In this document: positions 15,375 through 24,095 of the stretch, piece after piece
How positions within the stretch are numbered: the stretch's first letter is position 1
How the letters are laid out: each line of letters starts with the position of its first letter
From: DASPKX01 sp035627835
Lineage (GTDB): Bacteria > Verrucomicrobiota > Verrucomicrobiia > Limisphaerales > SXQI01
NCBI GenBank assembly: GCA_035627835.1
Contig: DASPKX010000089.1
Location: 1-41,726 of the forward strand
Direction of reading: 5' to 3'
DNA length: 41,726 bases
The notes under the pieces: model-generated
Database searches by the model: none
The model's input: the letters and a program-made list of their open reading frames with translations, nothing else
Told to the model about the DNA's origin: nothing
Made by a program: the position numbers and the translations under genes

Positions 15375-18335
15375 TTACTGCACAAGGACGCGGTAGAAGC
15401 CCGCCCTGTGCTGGCCGAGAGGGATGACGGTGTGGCTGGTGTTCCCCGTAGCCGTCACTGTCTCGATCGTTTCCCAAGTCGCTCCGGCTTGAATGGCAAC
15501 CGTAGCCTGCACTTGATAGGTTTGCCCCGCGATTGACGGCCATTCAATTGCCAGAGTTCCGTTCGCACTTTGGCGCGCAGCCACTGTAAAGCGTGACGAG
15601 GCATTCACAGGTGAGGTGCCTCCACGATATTCCGCAAGGTTGCTCTGCCCATCGGCGTCCGCATCAGCCAGGCCGTCTGCGGTCAGATTCCCGAAGGCGC
15701 TCAACTCCCAGGCATCCGGTAAGAAATCGTCATCAGTGTCGCGATCTTCCAACCGCACGGCATAAACGTCCGCCTGCCCGTTAAAATCGTTAGTCACAAG
15801 CGGCATGGTCGTGCTGAAGAAGGCCACCCTCGAATCACCGGAAAATACAGCAGGAGTATGGAACACATCCGGACTTGGGGACTGATCCTCGACCACAACT
15901 TCGTGCGATCCATCCACCAGGTTGAAAAGTATTAATGGAGCCCCTGTCACCACACTGTCCGCAGGACGCAAGCGCGCGGCCAGGTGCTGGGCATCCGGGC
16001 TGAGCGCCAAGCCATCGAAGGTCGCACCATTATACTTCGCAGGCACAGCGAGCCTCCAGGTGAGGCCAAGGTCGAAATGATCCACTCGCAGCCCGCGTGC
16101 TCTCCCTTCCATGAAAACTGGCGACGCCAGCATCGTTCCAGAGTGACTCAAGACCGGAGCCACTGTCACATTCGTTTGCAGCAACTCCGCTGTATTTGCA
16201 TTGCTGCGTACGAGGAGCCAACCCTGATTTCCCCTGAACAACAGCGTTCCGTTGTTCCCTACTTCAATGCGTTGGCTACTTATGGGTGTGTTAATAGAAA
16301 TTGTGTTGGATTGCGCCGAGCCGAGGAGATTTCGAATAATTCCACCGGTCGAAGTAAATGCGATCACTCTCCCATCGCGGCTCATTCCGTGGATGCCGCG
16401 TGAGGTCACGTGGGATAATAGTTTTCCTTCTCTGTTTACGACCCCGCTCATCCCTCCCAGTGGGGGACGGACGTATCCAGCTAGGAACGTGTTAAGGTTT
16501 TCGTCGGCAGTAAACGTCAACTCGTAGCCCGCTGGCATCGCATTCGTGCCGAACACGCGTTTCGTTTCTCCCGTCGCTATATTTTTCAATGTGGCTCCGA
16601 GTAGAACCGTCCCCGCTTGCGGAAAAGCAAATGCAGCGAAGTTTCCATCCCGGCTCAGCGAGGGCTCCAGCGGCACCGCGTCGGGAAAGCCGGGATCTGC
16701 ATGCAAAATGCTTGCGGCCCCACTTGATAGCCCGCTCAACATAATGTGCAGCCCAGGTTCAAGAGCATTTGTGCCGAGGTTAGTTGCGAATGTCCTCAGC
16801 AGCAGCCGTGAGCCTGTCCCATCCACTCCATTTCTGATGATGCCACTGCTCCCATTGCCCATAATATCTTGTCGGCCAGTTGCCGTTTGAGTCACCAATC
16901 GGAGAGCCCCCGTGCTCATATCCTTGAGGAACACATCGCGGGCTCTGTTTAAGTCATCGCTGGACAACGGTAAGTCTGTTTCAAAGGCTACGAGGTTCCC
17001 ATCAGCGCTAAAAACGGGCGGTTGAAAGTCTTCCCCATCAATGAGCGTGCCATCTGTTCCCGCTGTGATTGCTTCAACGTCTCCTGAACTGAGGTCCGCT
17101 CTAAATAAAAGCGCGTGGCCATTGGTAGCCGCTGGCGCTTCCGCGGCGTCGCTTATAAAGATTAAGCTTTTGGCGTCGGCGGCAAAGGCGGCCCAGGAGA
17201 TCGATCCAGATTCATCGTCCACCCCAATTGTTGTCACCTCGCTGCCTCGCAAAATGCTCAGACCACCTCCTGCGGACCCAAAGGCGATCATGATGCCGTC
17301 GTTGCTGACGATCGGCCCAACCGGTTCAACCCCCTCCCAAGCGGTTTCAGTGACAATCTGCAAACTCTGATCAGACCTCCGCCACTTTAGAATAAATACC
17401 CGCATCGACGTCTCTGCTTCTGCGCGGAAAAGGACTGCGCTGCCGTCCCGCAAGAGAACCGGTTCGCCGGAATGGACGACTTCCGTTGCGTTCGCCGTTT
17501 GCTGCCGAACGAGCGAAGCGGCTTGAGCGCTTACCCACATACTTGCGCCAGCTTGCATATCCCGAAGGTACACTTCGGTCGTTCCTACATTGCGCCCCAC
17601 TCGCTCGTCGCGCTCAAAGGCAATGATCTCCCCGTCAGCGCTGATCGAAGCCGCCCCTGCAGCGCCGTCTGCGGGTATGTTATCTGTCCCCACGCTCACC
17701 ACGCGCACAGCTCCAGTTTCTCTGTCAAAGCGGGCGAGTTGATAGGAGTTGTTCGTATGAGCTTGCCCCAGCACCGCCTGGGACGGCGTTTCAAAAACGA
17801 TATATCGTCCGCTGCTTGAAATGATTGGAGTTCCCGAATGAGCCGTCCTGAGCCCTGGCTGCCCCGCCACGCTTGCCAGTGTGGTTTGCCCCGTCTGACG
17901 GTCGTGCAGAAAGACATCTTCGACGTCGTTTGTGTCGCCGGGCACCAGGTCCGATGCATGGCTCGCAAACGCGATCCAGCGATCATTTACAGCAAACATG
18001 GCGTCTCCCACCGAGCCATTGCCTCCGCGATTCGCCCCGTGCGCTTTGGTGACCAAGGTAACTTTTCCTGAAATCTGATCGACGATGTACAAGTTCAGGT
18101 GCCTGCCTTCGGTGGCGATCTCGCTCAGGTTCGCAGCTGAGCTCATCACCAACAACAGTTTGCCATCGGCTGTCATGTCCACAACCGACGAGTCCCCCGA
18201 CGGCGTGGCGCTCACGCGCGCAGCGAGTGAAACAGACTCAATCTGGGAGGCCTTTAGATCTCCTGGCATGCCGAACTGCGCCAGGGCCGCCGTAATGCAG
18301 ATGATAGTCCTGAAATAAGCCGGGGGTTTCCTCAT
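15375..18335 (-). CDS. Large exported TolB/WD40-like propeller protein with calcium-binding segment
   Basis: The protein is 986 residues with an N-terminal signal region (TIICITAALAQFGMPGDLKA). Most of it is made of repeated blades with phrases such as SADGEIIAFERD, FSADGNLVAFETD and SRDGNFAAFAF, typical of TolB-like propellers. Near residues 865-915 it has DRDTDDDFLPDAWEL and DADADGQSNLAEY, an acidic calcium-binding segment like thrombospondin type 3 or dockerin repeats. The last 70 residues (TYQVQATVAI to AGFYRVLVQ) are the C-terminal module also seen in the proteins at 9809 and 35580. It is probably extracellular or on the cell surface. No catalytic motif is visible. It ends at a shared terminator. 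Confidence 0.82.
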   Translation of the reverse strand: MRKPPAYFRTIICITAALAQFGMPGDLKASQIESVSLAARVSATPSGDSSVVDMTADGKLLLVMSSAANLSEIATEGRHLNLYIVDQISGKVTLVTKAHGANRGGNGSVGDAMFAVNDRWIAFASHASDLVPGDTNDVEDVFLHDRQTGQTTLASVAGQPGLRTAHSGTPIISSSGRYIVFETPSQAVLGQAHTNNSYQLARFDRETGAVRVVSVGTDNIPADGAAGAASISADGEIIAFERDERVGRNVGTTEVYLRDMQAGASMWVSAQAASLVRQQTANATEVVHSGEPVLLRDGSAVLFRAEAETSMRVFILKWRRSDQSLQIVTETAWEGVEPVGPIVSNDGIMIAFGSAGGGLSILRGSEVTTIGVDDESGSISWAAFAADAKSLIFISDAAEAPAATNGHALLFRADLSSGDVEAITAGTDGTLIDGEDFQPPVFSADGNLVAFETDLPLSSDDLNRARDVFLKDMSTGALRLVTQTATGRQDIMGNGSSGIIRNGVDGTGSRLLLRTFATNLGTNALEPGLHIMLSGLSSGAASILHADPGFPDAVPLEPSLSRDGNFAAFAFPQAGTVLLGATLKNIATGETKRVFGTNAMPAGYELTFTADENLNTFLAGYVRPPLGGMSGVVNREGKLLSHVTSRGIHGMSRDGRVIAFTSTGGIIRNLLGSAQSNTISINTPISSQRIEVGNNGTLLFRGNQGWLLVRSNANTAELLQTNVTVAPVLSHSGTMLASPVFMEGRARGLRVDHFDLGLTWRLAVPAKYNGATFDGLALSPDAQHLAARLRPADSVVTGAPLILFNLVDGSHEVVVEDQSPSPDVFHTPAVFSGDSRVAFFSTTMPLVTNDFNGQADVYAVRLEDRDTDDDFLPDAWELSAFGNLTADGLADADADGQSNLAEYRGGTSPVNASSRFTVAARQSANGTLAIEWPSIAGQTYQVQATVAIQAGATWETIETVTATGNTSHTVIPLGQHRAGFYRVLVQ

Positions 18336-18469
18336 GAAGGTCGAAAGTAGCAGTTCGAATGCCAGATGTGAACCGCGAATCTCTGACGTTCGCTCCCCAT
18401 ACAGCGGAATCGCTGGCGTTTGGCCTCAACTCGGATATTACTTACTCAGCCGTAGGTGTTTACCTTCCG

Positions 18470-21268
18470 ATGCCGAACTTGCTTGCCGAAATCGAATCTG
18501 ACGCCCGCGAGAAGCTCGCGCTTCCGCCTAACCGCGAGCCGCGCCAGGAAATCAAGCGTTACAAGGACTTTCTAAACGCGCAAAACACTCGTTTGATGGA
18601 GGTTCATCGCTCCCGTGCCAAGGGCGGCCTGGAGGTCGCTCGCGCGCGTGCCGCCGTCCTCGATCTCTTGCTTCGCTCGATTCTTTCGGATGTGCAGAAG
18701 TTCGTGCCCACACCAGGCCACTCTGTTCCCAAATTCGCTCTCGTCGCCATTGGGGGTTACGGGCGCGGTGAGCTGAATCCTCACAGTGATATCGACATCA
18801 TGTTCCTGCATGAGCGCGACCAGGCCACGGCGGGCAAGCCAAGCCCGTGGCTCGCCGCCCTTGCAGATGGATTGCTTTACACGCTTTGGGACATCGGGCT
18901 GAAGGTCGGCCATTCGGTGCGCAACATCGATGATTGCGTGCGCACGGCGAACAGCGACATGCAATCGAAGACCTCACTCATCGAGGCGCGATTAGTGGCC
19001 GGGGACAAGGCGCTCTTCGATAATATGAACGCCGCGGTCATCACGAAGTGTGTGCGTGGCTTTGAAAAGGCCTACCTTCAATCCCGCATCGAAGACCAGG
19101 CCACACGCCGCGCGAAGTACGGCAACTCCGCGTGCATGCAGGAGCCGAACATCAAAAACGGCTGCGGCGGCATGCGCGATTACCAGAACCTCATCTGGAT
19201 GGCTTACTTCAAGTATCGCACCCGCACGCTGAAGGAGTTGGAAGCGAAGGAGCTGATCACGGAGGACGAGCTGACGGAACTCGATGATGCCTATGAGTTC
19301 CTGTTTTGGGTGCGGAACGAGCTGCATTACCAGGCGGGCCGCCCAGTCGATGTTCTAACCCGTAATCTTCAGGCGAGCATCGCGTACCAGCTTGGTTACA
19401 TGGATCGCTCTCCGATTCAGCGCGTGCAGAAGTTCATGCGCGAACTCTACAACCACATGCGGAACATCTACCTGATCACCCGCATTCTGGAAGAGCGACT
19501 CGCGTTGTTGCCCGAGCGAACCCGCTTTCCGACTTTGCGCGCCCTTTGGCAGAAGGGTCGTGCTATCGGCGGCGAGAAGACTGTCGATGGCTTTAAGATT
19601 TCCAAAGGGCAAATTCACTGGGCTAACCCGCGCGTCTTCAAAGACCAGCCCCGTCGTTTCATGCGCGTCTTTCTTTACGCGCAGCAGCACGGCGCGTCCC
19701 TCCATCCGGATCTCGCGCAGGTTATCCGCAATGAAGCGCCGAAAATCCCCAACGAAGTTTGGCGCGACCAGCACGTTCACACCTCCTTCATGGAAATTCT
19801 GAACGCCCGTGGCAATGTCGCGCCGACGCTTCACGCGATGCACGACGTGGGGCTGCTTGGGCGGTACATGCCGGAGTTCGGCAAGCTCACCTGCCTCGTG
19901 CAGCACGAGTTCTATCACCAATATGCTGCGGACGAGCACACGTTAAAATGCATCGAGAAGCTCGACCAGGTTTGGGACGCCAACGAGCAGCCATTCAGCC
20001 GTTACACCGAGCTGTTCCAAAACCTTGAGCGCCCGAACGTTCTTTACCTCGCAATGCTCCTGCATGATGTGGGCAAAGCAGCGCCGGAGGAGGATCACAC
20101 CGAGCTGGGCGGCGAGATTGCAATTAAAGTCGCGCGCCGAATGGAACTTGATGGCGCCACCACCCATACTTTGCGGCTGATCATCGAGAACCATCTCGCC
20201 ATGGCTCAGATTTCGCAGCGGCGTGATTTGGATGACCCTGCGGTGATCCGGAACTTCGCCAGCCTCATTCAAAGCCCTGAAAATCTGGTGATGCTCACGC
20301 TGCACACCCTCGCTGATTCGCTGGGAACGAGTGACCAGCTCTGGAATGGGTTCAAAGACACACTCCTCCGCGCGTTGTATGAAAAGACCATGGCTCTCTT
20401 TAAAGGGCCGGAAGGTTACGCCGCCGCTGAGGAAAAGCAGTTCGAACTGTTAAAGGAGCAAGTCGCCTCAATTTTGCCCCCAACCTTCAGCCTGGAGGAG
20501 ATCGAGGCCCATTTCGAAAATCTTCCTCCCCGCTATTTCCATATTCATTCGGCGCGGCAGATCGCCTCTGACCTGACGATGGCTCATCGCTTCATGCACC
20601 TGCAGCTCGATGAGGAGGATAAAGCCCTGGAACCAGTCGTGCTCTGGCATAATGAAAACGATCGTGGCTATTCCTCCGTCCACATCTGCACATGGGATCG
20701 CGCCGGCCTCTTCCACAAGGTCGCGGGTTCGCTCACCGCCGCAGGGATGAATATTTTGAGCGCGCAGATCTTCACGCGCGCAGACGGCATGGTGCTGGAC
20801 ACGTTCTTCGTGACCGATGCCCGATCTGGCGGTCTGGCCAAGAAAGAGGAGAAGGAAAAGTTCGAGTCACTCCTCAAGGAAGCGCTCATCGACGAAATCG
20901 ATCTCACCCCGTTGATTGCCCGTCAGAAACGCCTAAACCGTCTTTACCAATCCTTCGAAGGGGAGCGCATACCAACCAGTTTGCGCTTCGATAATGAAAC
21001 TTCAGAGGAGAGCACCATCATCGATATTGAATGCGAAGACCAGGTCGGGTTGCTTTACGCGATCTCCAAAATCTTCCACGAACTTGATCTCGATATTGAA
21101 CTCGCGCGGATCACCACGGAGAAAGGCGCCGCGATCGACACCTTCTACGTTAAGCATCGGGATTACGGCAAAATCCTGAATCCCGAGCACCAGCAATACC
21201 TTCGCGAACGCCTGCTCGAAGCGGTCGGCCAATGGGAAGCGCTCGCCACTCCCTCCAAGAGAGGGTAG
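18470..21268 (+). CDS. glnD: Bifunctional uridylyltransferase/uridylyl-removing enzyme for PII
   Basis: The protein is 932 residues from the ATG at 18470 (E. coli GlnD has 890). The nucleotidyltransferase site GGYGRGELNPHSDIDI starts at residue 95, with D107 and D109. The HD hydrolase motif LHDVGK is at about 531-536. Two ACT domains follow, near 741 (TWDRAGLFHKVAGSL) and 852 (DQVGLLYAISKIF). GlnD senses glutamine, uridylylates PII when nitrogen is short, and removes UMP when glutamine is plentiful. An earlier in-frame ATG at 18359 is possible but leaves only 23 bases to the divergent gene and adds residues unlike the family, so I prefer 18470. No PII gene is in the window. Confidence 0.93.
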   Translation: MPNLLAEIESDAREKLALPPNREPRQEIKRYKDFLNAQNTRLMEVHRSRAKGGLEVARARAAVLDLLLRSILSDVQKFVPTPGHSVPKFALVAIGGYGRGELNPHSDIDIMFLHERDQATAGKPSPWLAALADGLLYTLWDIGLKVGHSVRNIDDCVRTANSDMQSKTSLIEARLVAGDKALFDNMNAAVITKCVRGFEKAYLQSRIEDQATRRAKYGNSACMQEPNIKNGCGGMRDYQNLIWMAYFKYRTRTLKELEAKELITEDELTELDDAYEFLFWVRNELHYQAGRPVDVLTRNLQASIAYQLGYMDRSPIQRVQKFMRELYNHMRNIYLITRILEERLALLPERTRFPTLRALWQKGRAIGGEKTVDGFKISKGQIHWANPRVFKDQPRRFMRVFLYAQQHGASLHPDLAQVIRNEAPKIPNEVWRDQHVHTSFMEILNARGNVAPTLHAMHDVGLLGRYMPEFGKLTCLVQHEFYHQYAADEHTLKCIEKLDQVWDANEQPFSRYTELFQNLERPNVLYLAMLLHDVGKAAPEEDHTELGGEIAIKVARRMELDGATTHTLRLIIENHLAMAQISQRRDLDDPAVIRNFASLIQSPENLVMLTLHTLADSLGTSDQLWNGFKDTLLRALYEKTMALFKGPEGYAAAEEKQFELLKEQVASILPPTFSLEEIEAHFENLPPRYFHIHSARQIASDLTMAHRFMHLQLDEEDKALEPVVLWHNENDRGYSSVHICTWDRAGLFHKVAGSLTAAGMNILSAQIFTRADGMVLDTFFVTDARSGGLAKKEEKEKFESLLKEALIDEIDLTPLIARQKRLNRLYQSFEGERIPTSLRFDNETSEESTIIDIECEDQVGLLYAISKIFHELDLDIELARITTEKGAAIDTFYVKHRDYGKILNPEHQQYLRERLLEAVGQWEALATPSKRG

Positions 21269-21288
21269 CAGCCGAGGTCACGAGGCTC
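21267..21288 (+). repeat. Short AGCAGCC-N10-GGCTC repeat, copy 1
   Basis: AGCAGCC (21267-21273) and GGCTC (21284-21288) are 10 bases apart and can pair through AGCC/GGCT. Related copies lie at 23274-23295 and 34710-34729. This copy starts at the glnD stop codon. Confidence 0.45.
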
Positions 21289-21370
21289 ATGCTGCCGTCC
21301 CGCGTGGCTGAGCTTCGCAAATGGGCGCCCGTGAAGAAAGCGCGCTCGCCGAACCCGAGCGTTGCTACTG

Positions 21371-21410
21371 TTTTAATCTGCGAAATCTGCGCAATCTGCA
21401 GACGTCTTCT
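21371..21410 (-). repeat. Interspersed GCAGATT repeat, copy C
   Basis: On the minus strand the segment has GACGTCTGCAGATT, then GCGCAGATT and TCGCAGATT followed by AAAA, the cleanest three-unit form of the family. It lies two bases from the stop codon of the esterase-propeller gene and also downstream of glnD. Confidence 0.78.
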
Positions 21411-21412
21411 AC

Positions 21413-23179
21413 TCATTTCCCGTTAAACACAGCACCTTGCGTAAGGGTCTTGCGGCGGTAAACTTTGTCACTCGCGCAGGCGTAGAGCCACTCATGGTTT
21501 GCGCCGCCAAAGGCCACGCTGACGCTGGCCTTCTCATTTGGTTTGGCGATGACTCCGCCCATACGGCCTGTCCAATCAAACATTTGGATCCCCACGTGGC
21601 TTGTGATGTAGTAGCGGCTCTCCTTGTCGGTGGTCATTCCGTCCCCGCCGCTGTCTGCTCGGTTGTTTGGGGTGCGTAGCTCCATGTAACGCTCCCCGCC
21701 GGAAAGCGAGCCGTCTGCTGCTATCACGTAGGTCCAAACATTGCTGCCGCCATACTCGGAGACGATGAGGAAGCGTTGGTCGGCTGAAAGCGAAATGCCG
21801 TTTGGCTTGTTGATGCCACCGGCAGCCACTCGCGGGCGGGACATTCCTTTTGTGTCGGTTGGGCACATGATCACCTGGCCTGCGCCCGTGTCCGTGAAAT
21901 AAATCCATCCGGCTTTGCTAACCACGAGATCATTGGGGACCACAGTCGTGGCGATGTCCGTGATCTGTTTAGACGAAGGATCAATGGCGACGATCTTCTT
22001 CGGCTCATTTTGTGGGCCGCCCACGGTGCCCTGGCTAGCCGCGTAGAGGCGTCCATCCGGGCCGAACTTCATGCCGCTGACTTTAGGGCCGTTCTCCAGC
22101 CAGAGGCTTGGCTTTCCGTCCGCGCCCACTTTGTAGAGGTTGCCCTTGGGCAAATCGCTGAAGTAGAAATTACCTTCCGCATCGCTGCAGGCTCCATCAG
22201 TGAAAGCGTAGTTCTCGCCAACCAACTCCCAACCACCCTGCGCCGGCAGAATCTTCACGAGAGCTTCATCGCCATTGAGGTTGTCCTTGGTCAGCGGGGC
22301 AGGGGGTTGCGTCACCGGGCGCCAAAGCCACCGCAGAGAATCCGGCAGAATCGCGCCACCATGTTTGCCGTTATGCGCGCCGTCGCCCATGACGAATTGC
22401 ACATCGTAGCCCGCGAACTTCAGGGCGGAAGCCATGTTCTGGTTCGCTAGCGGCCAATCCCCATGCAGGTTGTTCAAGTCGTTAGACCCTTCCTGCAGGA
22501 AGACACGGATCGGTTTGCGCTCGGTCTTCCGAATCAGGAAAGGATAAACATGGCCGCCGCGGATGTTGACGAACGAGCCAATCTGCGAAAGCACTTTGCG
22601 GAAGGAGTCTGGACGTTCCCAGGCCACAGTGAACGCGCAGATCGCGCCAGAGCTGATGCCCCCAATGGCACGGAGATTTGGATCATCTGTGATGTTCAGT
22701 TTGAACTCCTTCTTCACGAATGGGAGCAGTTCGTTTAGGAGAAACTTCGCGTATGCGTCGCCAAGCGAATCGTATTCAAAACTGCGGTTGCTGCGAGGCG
22801 CGCCGGTTTCAGCTGCTTGTTGGCCTGGGTTAATGAAGACGCCGATGGTCACTGGCATTTCCTTGGCAGCGATCAAATTGTCGAAAACGGTGGGAACACG
22901 CTGCTGGCCATTCGTGCTCACGTAGCCTGAGCCATCCTGAAACACCATCAACGCAGCGGGCTCCGTTTCCTTATATTGCGCCGGCACGTAAACCCACCCA
23001 TCGCGCGTGGTGCCTGGAAATACTGTTGAGTTCGTGAAAGTGAACTTGGTCACGCGCCCCTGCGGGACGCCGGCCTTCGGCATGGAATCCGGCCCGAGTT
23101 TGTAATCATCAGCCGCATAGATCAGGAGCGGAGCGGCGCAAAGTGTGATTGCCAATGTCAGCAGCGGGCGTAGCAGCAT
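21413..23179 (-). CDS. Exported esterase fused to SMP-30/gluconolactonase-like propeller
   Basis: The protein is 588 residues from the ATG at 23179, which follows AGGA at good spacing. A TTG at 23191 is an alternative start. A signal peptide (LTLAITLCAAPLLIYA) is followed by an alpha/beta-hydrolase of the feruloyl esterase/enterochelin esterase-like type (about 30-290) with the nucleophile motif GISSG (S176) and a later GAHNGKHGG that can supply the catalytic His. Residues about 310-588 form a six-blade propeller of the SMP-30/gluconolactonase type (FTDGACSDAEGNFYFSDLPKG, GGINKPNGISLSADQR). It likely cleaves ester or lactone bonds on plant-type carbohydrates outside the cytoplasm. The exact substrate is not known. 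It converges on glnD. Confidence 0.88.
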   Translation of the reverse strand: MLLRPLLTLAITLCAAPLLIYAADDYKLGPDSMPKAGVPQGRVTKFTFTNSTVFPGTTRDGWVYVPAQYKETEPAALMVFQDGSGYVSTNGQQRVPTVFDNLIAAKEMPVTIGVFINPGQQAAETGAPRSNRSFEYDSLGDAYAKFLLNELLPFVKKEFKLNITDDPNLRAIGGISSGAICAFTVAWERPDSFRKVLSQIGSFVNIRGGHVYPFLIRKTERKPIRVFLQEGSNDLNNLHGDWPLANQNMASALKFAGYDVQFVMGDGAHNGKHGGAILPDSLRWLWRPVTQPPAPLTKDNLNGDEALVKILPAQGGWELVGENYAFTDGACSDAEGNFYFSDLPKGNLYKVGADGKPSLWLENGPKVSGMKFGPDGRLYAASQGTVGGPQNEPKKIVAIDPSSKQITDIATTVVPNDLVVSKAGWIYFTDTGAGQVIMCPTDTKGMSRPRVAAGGINKPNGISLSADQRFLIVSEYGGSNVWTYVIAADGSLSGGERYMELRTPNNRADSGGDGMTTDKESRYYITSHVGIQMFDWTGRMGGVIAKPNEKASVSVAFGGANHEWLYACASDKVYRRKTLTQGAVFNGK

Positions 23180-23273
23180 AGTTTTCCTCAAGGTTGATCC
23201 AGTCGTGCCGGTGGCGCGGAAGGGAACGCGACGGTTTTACTATAGCGCGGTCTCTTTGCAATCCATCAAACGG

Positions 23274-23295
23274 AGCAGCCGCGGCGCCCCGGCTC
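23274..23295 (+). repeat. Short AGCAGCC-N10-GGCTC repeat, copy 2
   Basis: AGCAGCC at 23274-23280 and GGCTC at 23291-23295 have the same 10-base spacing as the copy at 21267. The middle is G+C-rich (GCGGCGCCCC). Confidence 0.45.
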
Positions 23296-23389
23296 CTAAC
23301 AAGTGTGTTGGTGCAGGCGGCTTAAACGCTCAGCGCATACTTACGGCCCCTGTTATACCCGTGCATTTTTCCGGCAAGATGTTTGCCTT

Positions 23390-23484
23390 GGCCCCGGAGG
23401 GGCCGAACAGAGTAGCCCACGGGCAAGCGCCAGCGCAGCCCGTGGGTTACCGTCCTTCAAGTTCCGCAGCCTCCGGCAGGAGGC
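23390..23484. repeat. Three-hairpin palindromic element
   Basis: Three stem-loops follow each other: GGCCCC-gga-GGGGCC (23390-23404); TAGCCCACGGGC with GCCCGTGGGTTA (23413-23424 and 23438-23449, one G-T pair); and GCCTCC-ggca-GGAGGC (23469-23484). The arrangement resembles REP-like intergenic elements common in Verrucomicrobia and Planctomycetes; that family link is from memory and not tested. Only one copy is seen here. Confidence 0.6.
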
Positions 23485-23573
23485 GCACAATGTTTTGATC
23501 ATCTCAAACTGCCAAAGGCACCCCAAACGCGCTTGCCAACTTCACGCCCGATTACAAAGCTGGGGCTCTATTT

Positions 23574-24095
23574 ATGCCGCCTGAACTAGCCCAGTTGATG
23601 GAAACTCTCACCCCGGCGGAGTTGGATGCCGCTCACCGCGGAGAATCCTTAACGGCAGCGGATATAGCCAAGCAGGTTGAGGCAGTTCCTGGCCTGAGCG
23701 GCCGCCAGCGGGAGCTTGTAAAAGCCTTGGTGTTGCTCTGGCACGATCACCTGGATCCCGCGCACAAGATTGTGCAGGACATCGAAACGAGCGATGGCAG
23801 CCTCATCCACGCCATGCTTCACCGGCGCGAAGGGGATTACTGGAACTCAAAGTATTGGTTCCGCAGGGTGGGGGAGCATCCCGCCTACTCAACACTTGCT
23901 GCGGATCTCAGCGCATGGCTGCCAAAAGACGACCCCAAGCTGGCGGCCAAGTTGCTCCCGCAGAATAAATGGGACCCACTCGCGTTTGTGGATGCTTGCG
24001 AAGCGGGTCTCGGCGGCGGCAGCGTAGCCGCGCGCGAGATCCTCAAATCAGTGCAAAAAGCCGAGTTCCAAGCCGTCCTGCACACTTTGATTTAG
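23574..24095 (+). CDS. Conserved hypothetical protein, 173 residues
   Basis: The protein is soluble and mainly helical. It carries the striking block LLWHDHLDPAHKIVQDIE then GSLIHAMLHRREGDYWNSKYWFRRVGEHP (about residues 54-104), with many His, Trp, Tyr and Arg that look conserved. I recall similar blocks in unnamed bacterial proteins but know no function. The HDH and HAMLHRRE parts could bind a metal or ligand; this is a guess. It has no signal peptide. Its TAG stop overlaps the TAA stop of the convergent cobA-hemD gene in the four bases TTAG. The ATG at 23574 has no strong ribosome site. Confidence 0.8.
   Translation: MPPELAQLMETLTPAELDAAHRGESLTAADIAKQVEAVPGLSGRQRELVKALVLLWHDHLDPAHKIVQDIETSDGSLIHAMLHRREGDYWNSKYWFRRVGEHPAYSTLAADLSAWLPKDDPKLAAKLLPQNKWDPLAFVDACEAGLGGGSVAAREILKSVQKAEFQAVLHTLI

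Larger units (their letters stand above)
23180..23573. other. Repeat-rich intergenic region
   Basis: About 390 bases between the esterase start and the next gene. It holds a copy of the AGCAGCC-N10-GGCTC repeat at 23274-23295 and a three-hairpin element at 23390-23484. Open frames across it look noncoding. Promoters of both flanking genes should be here but none is clear. Confidence 0.55.
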
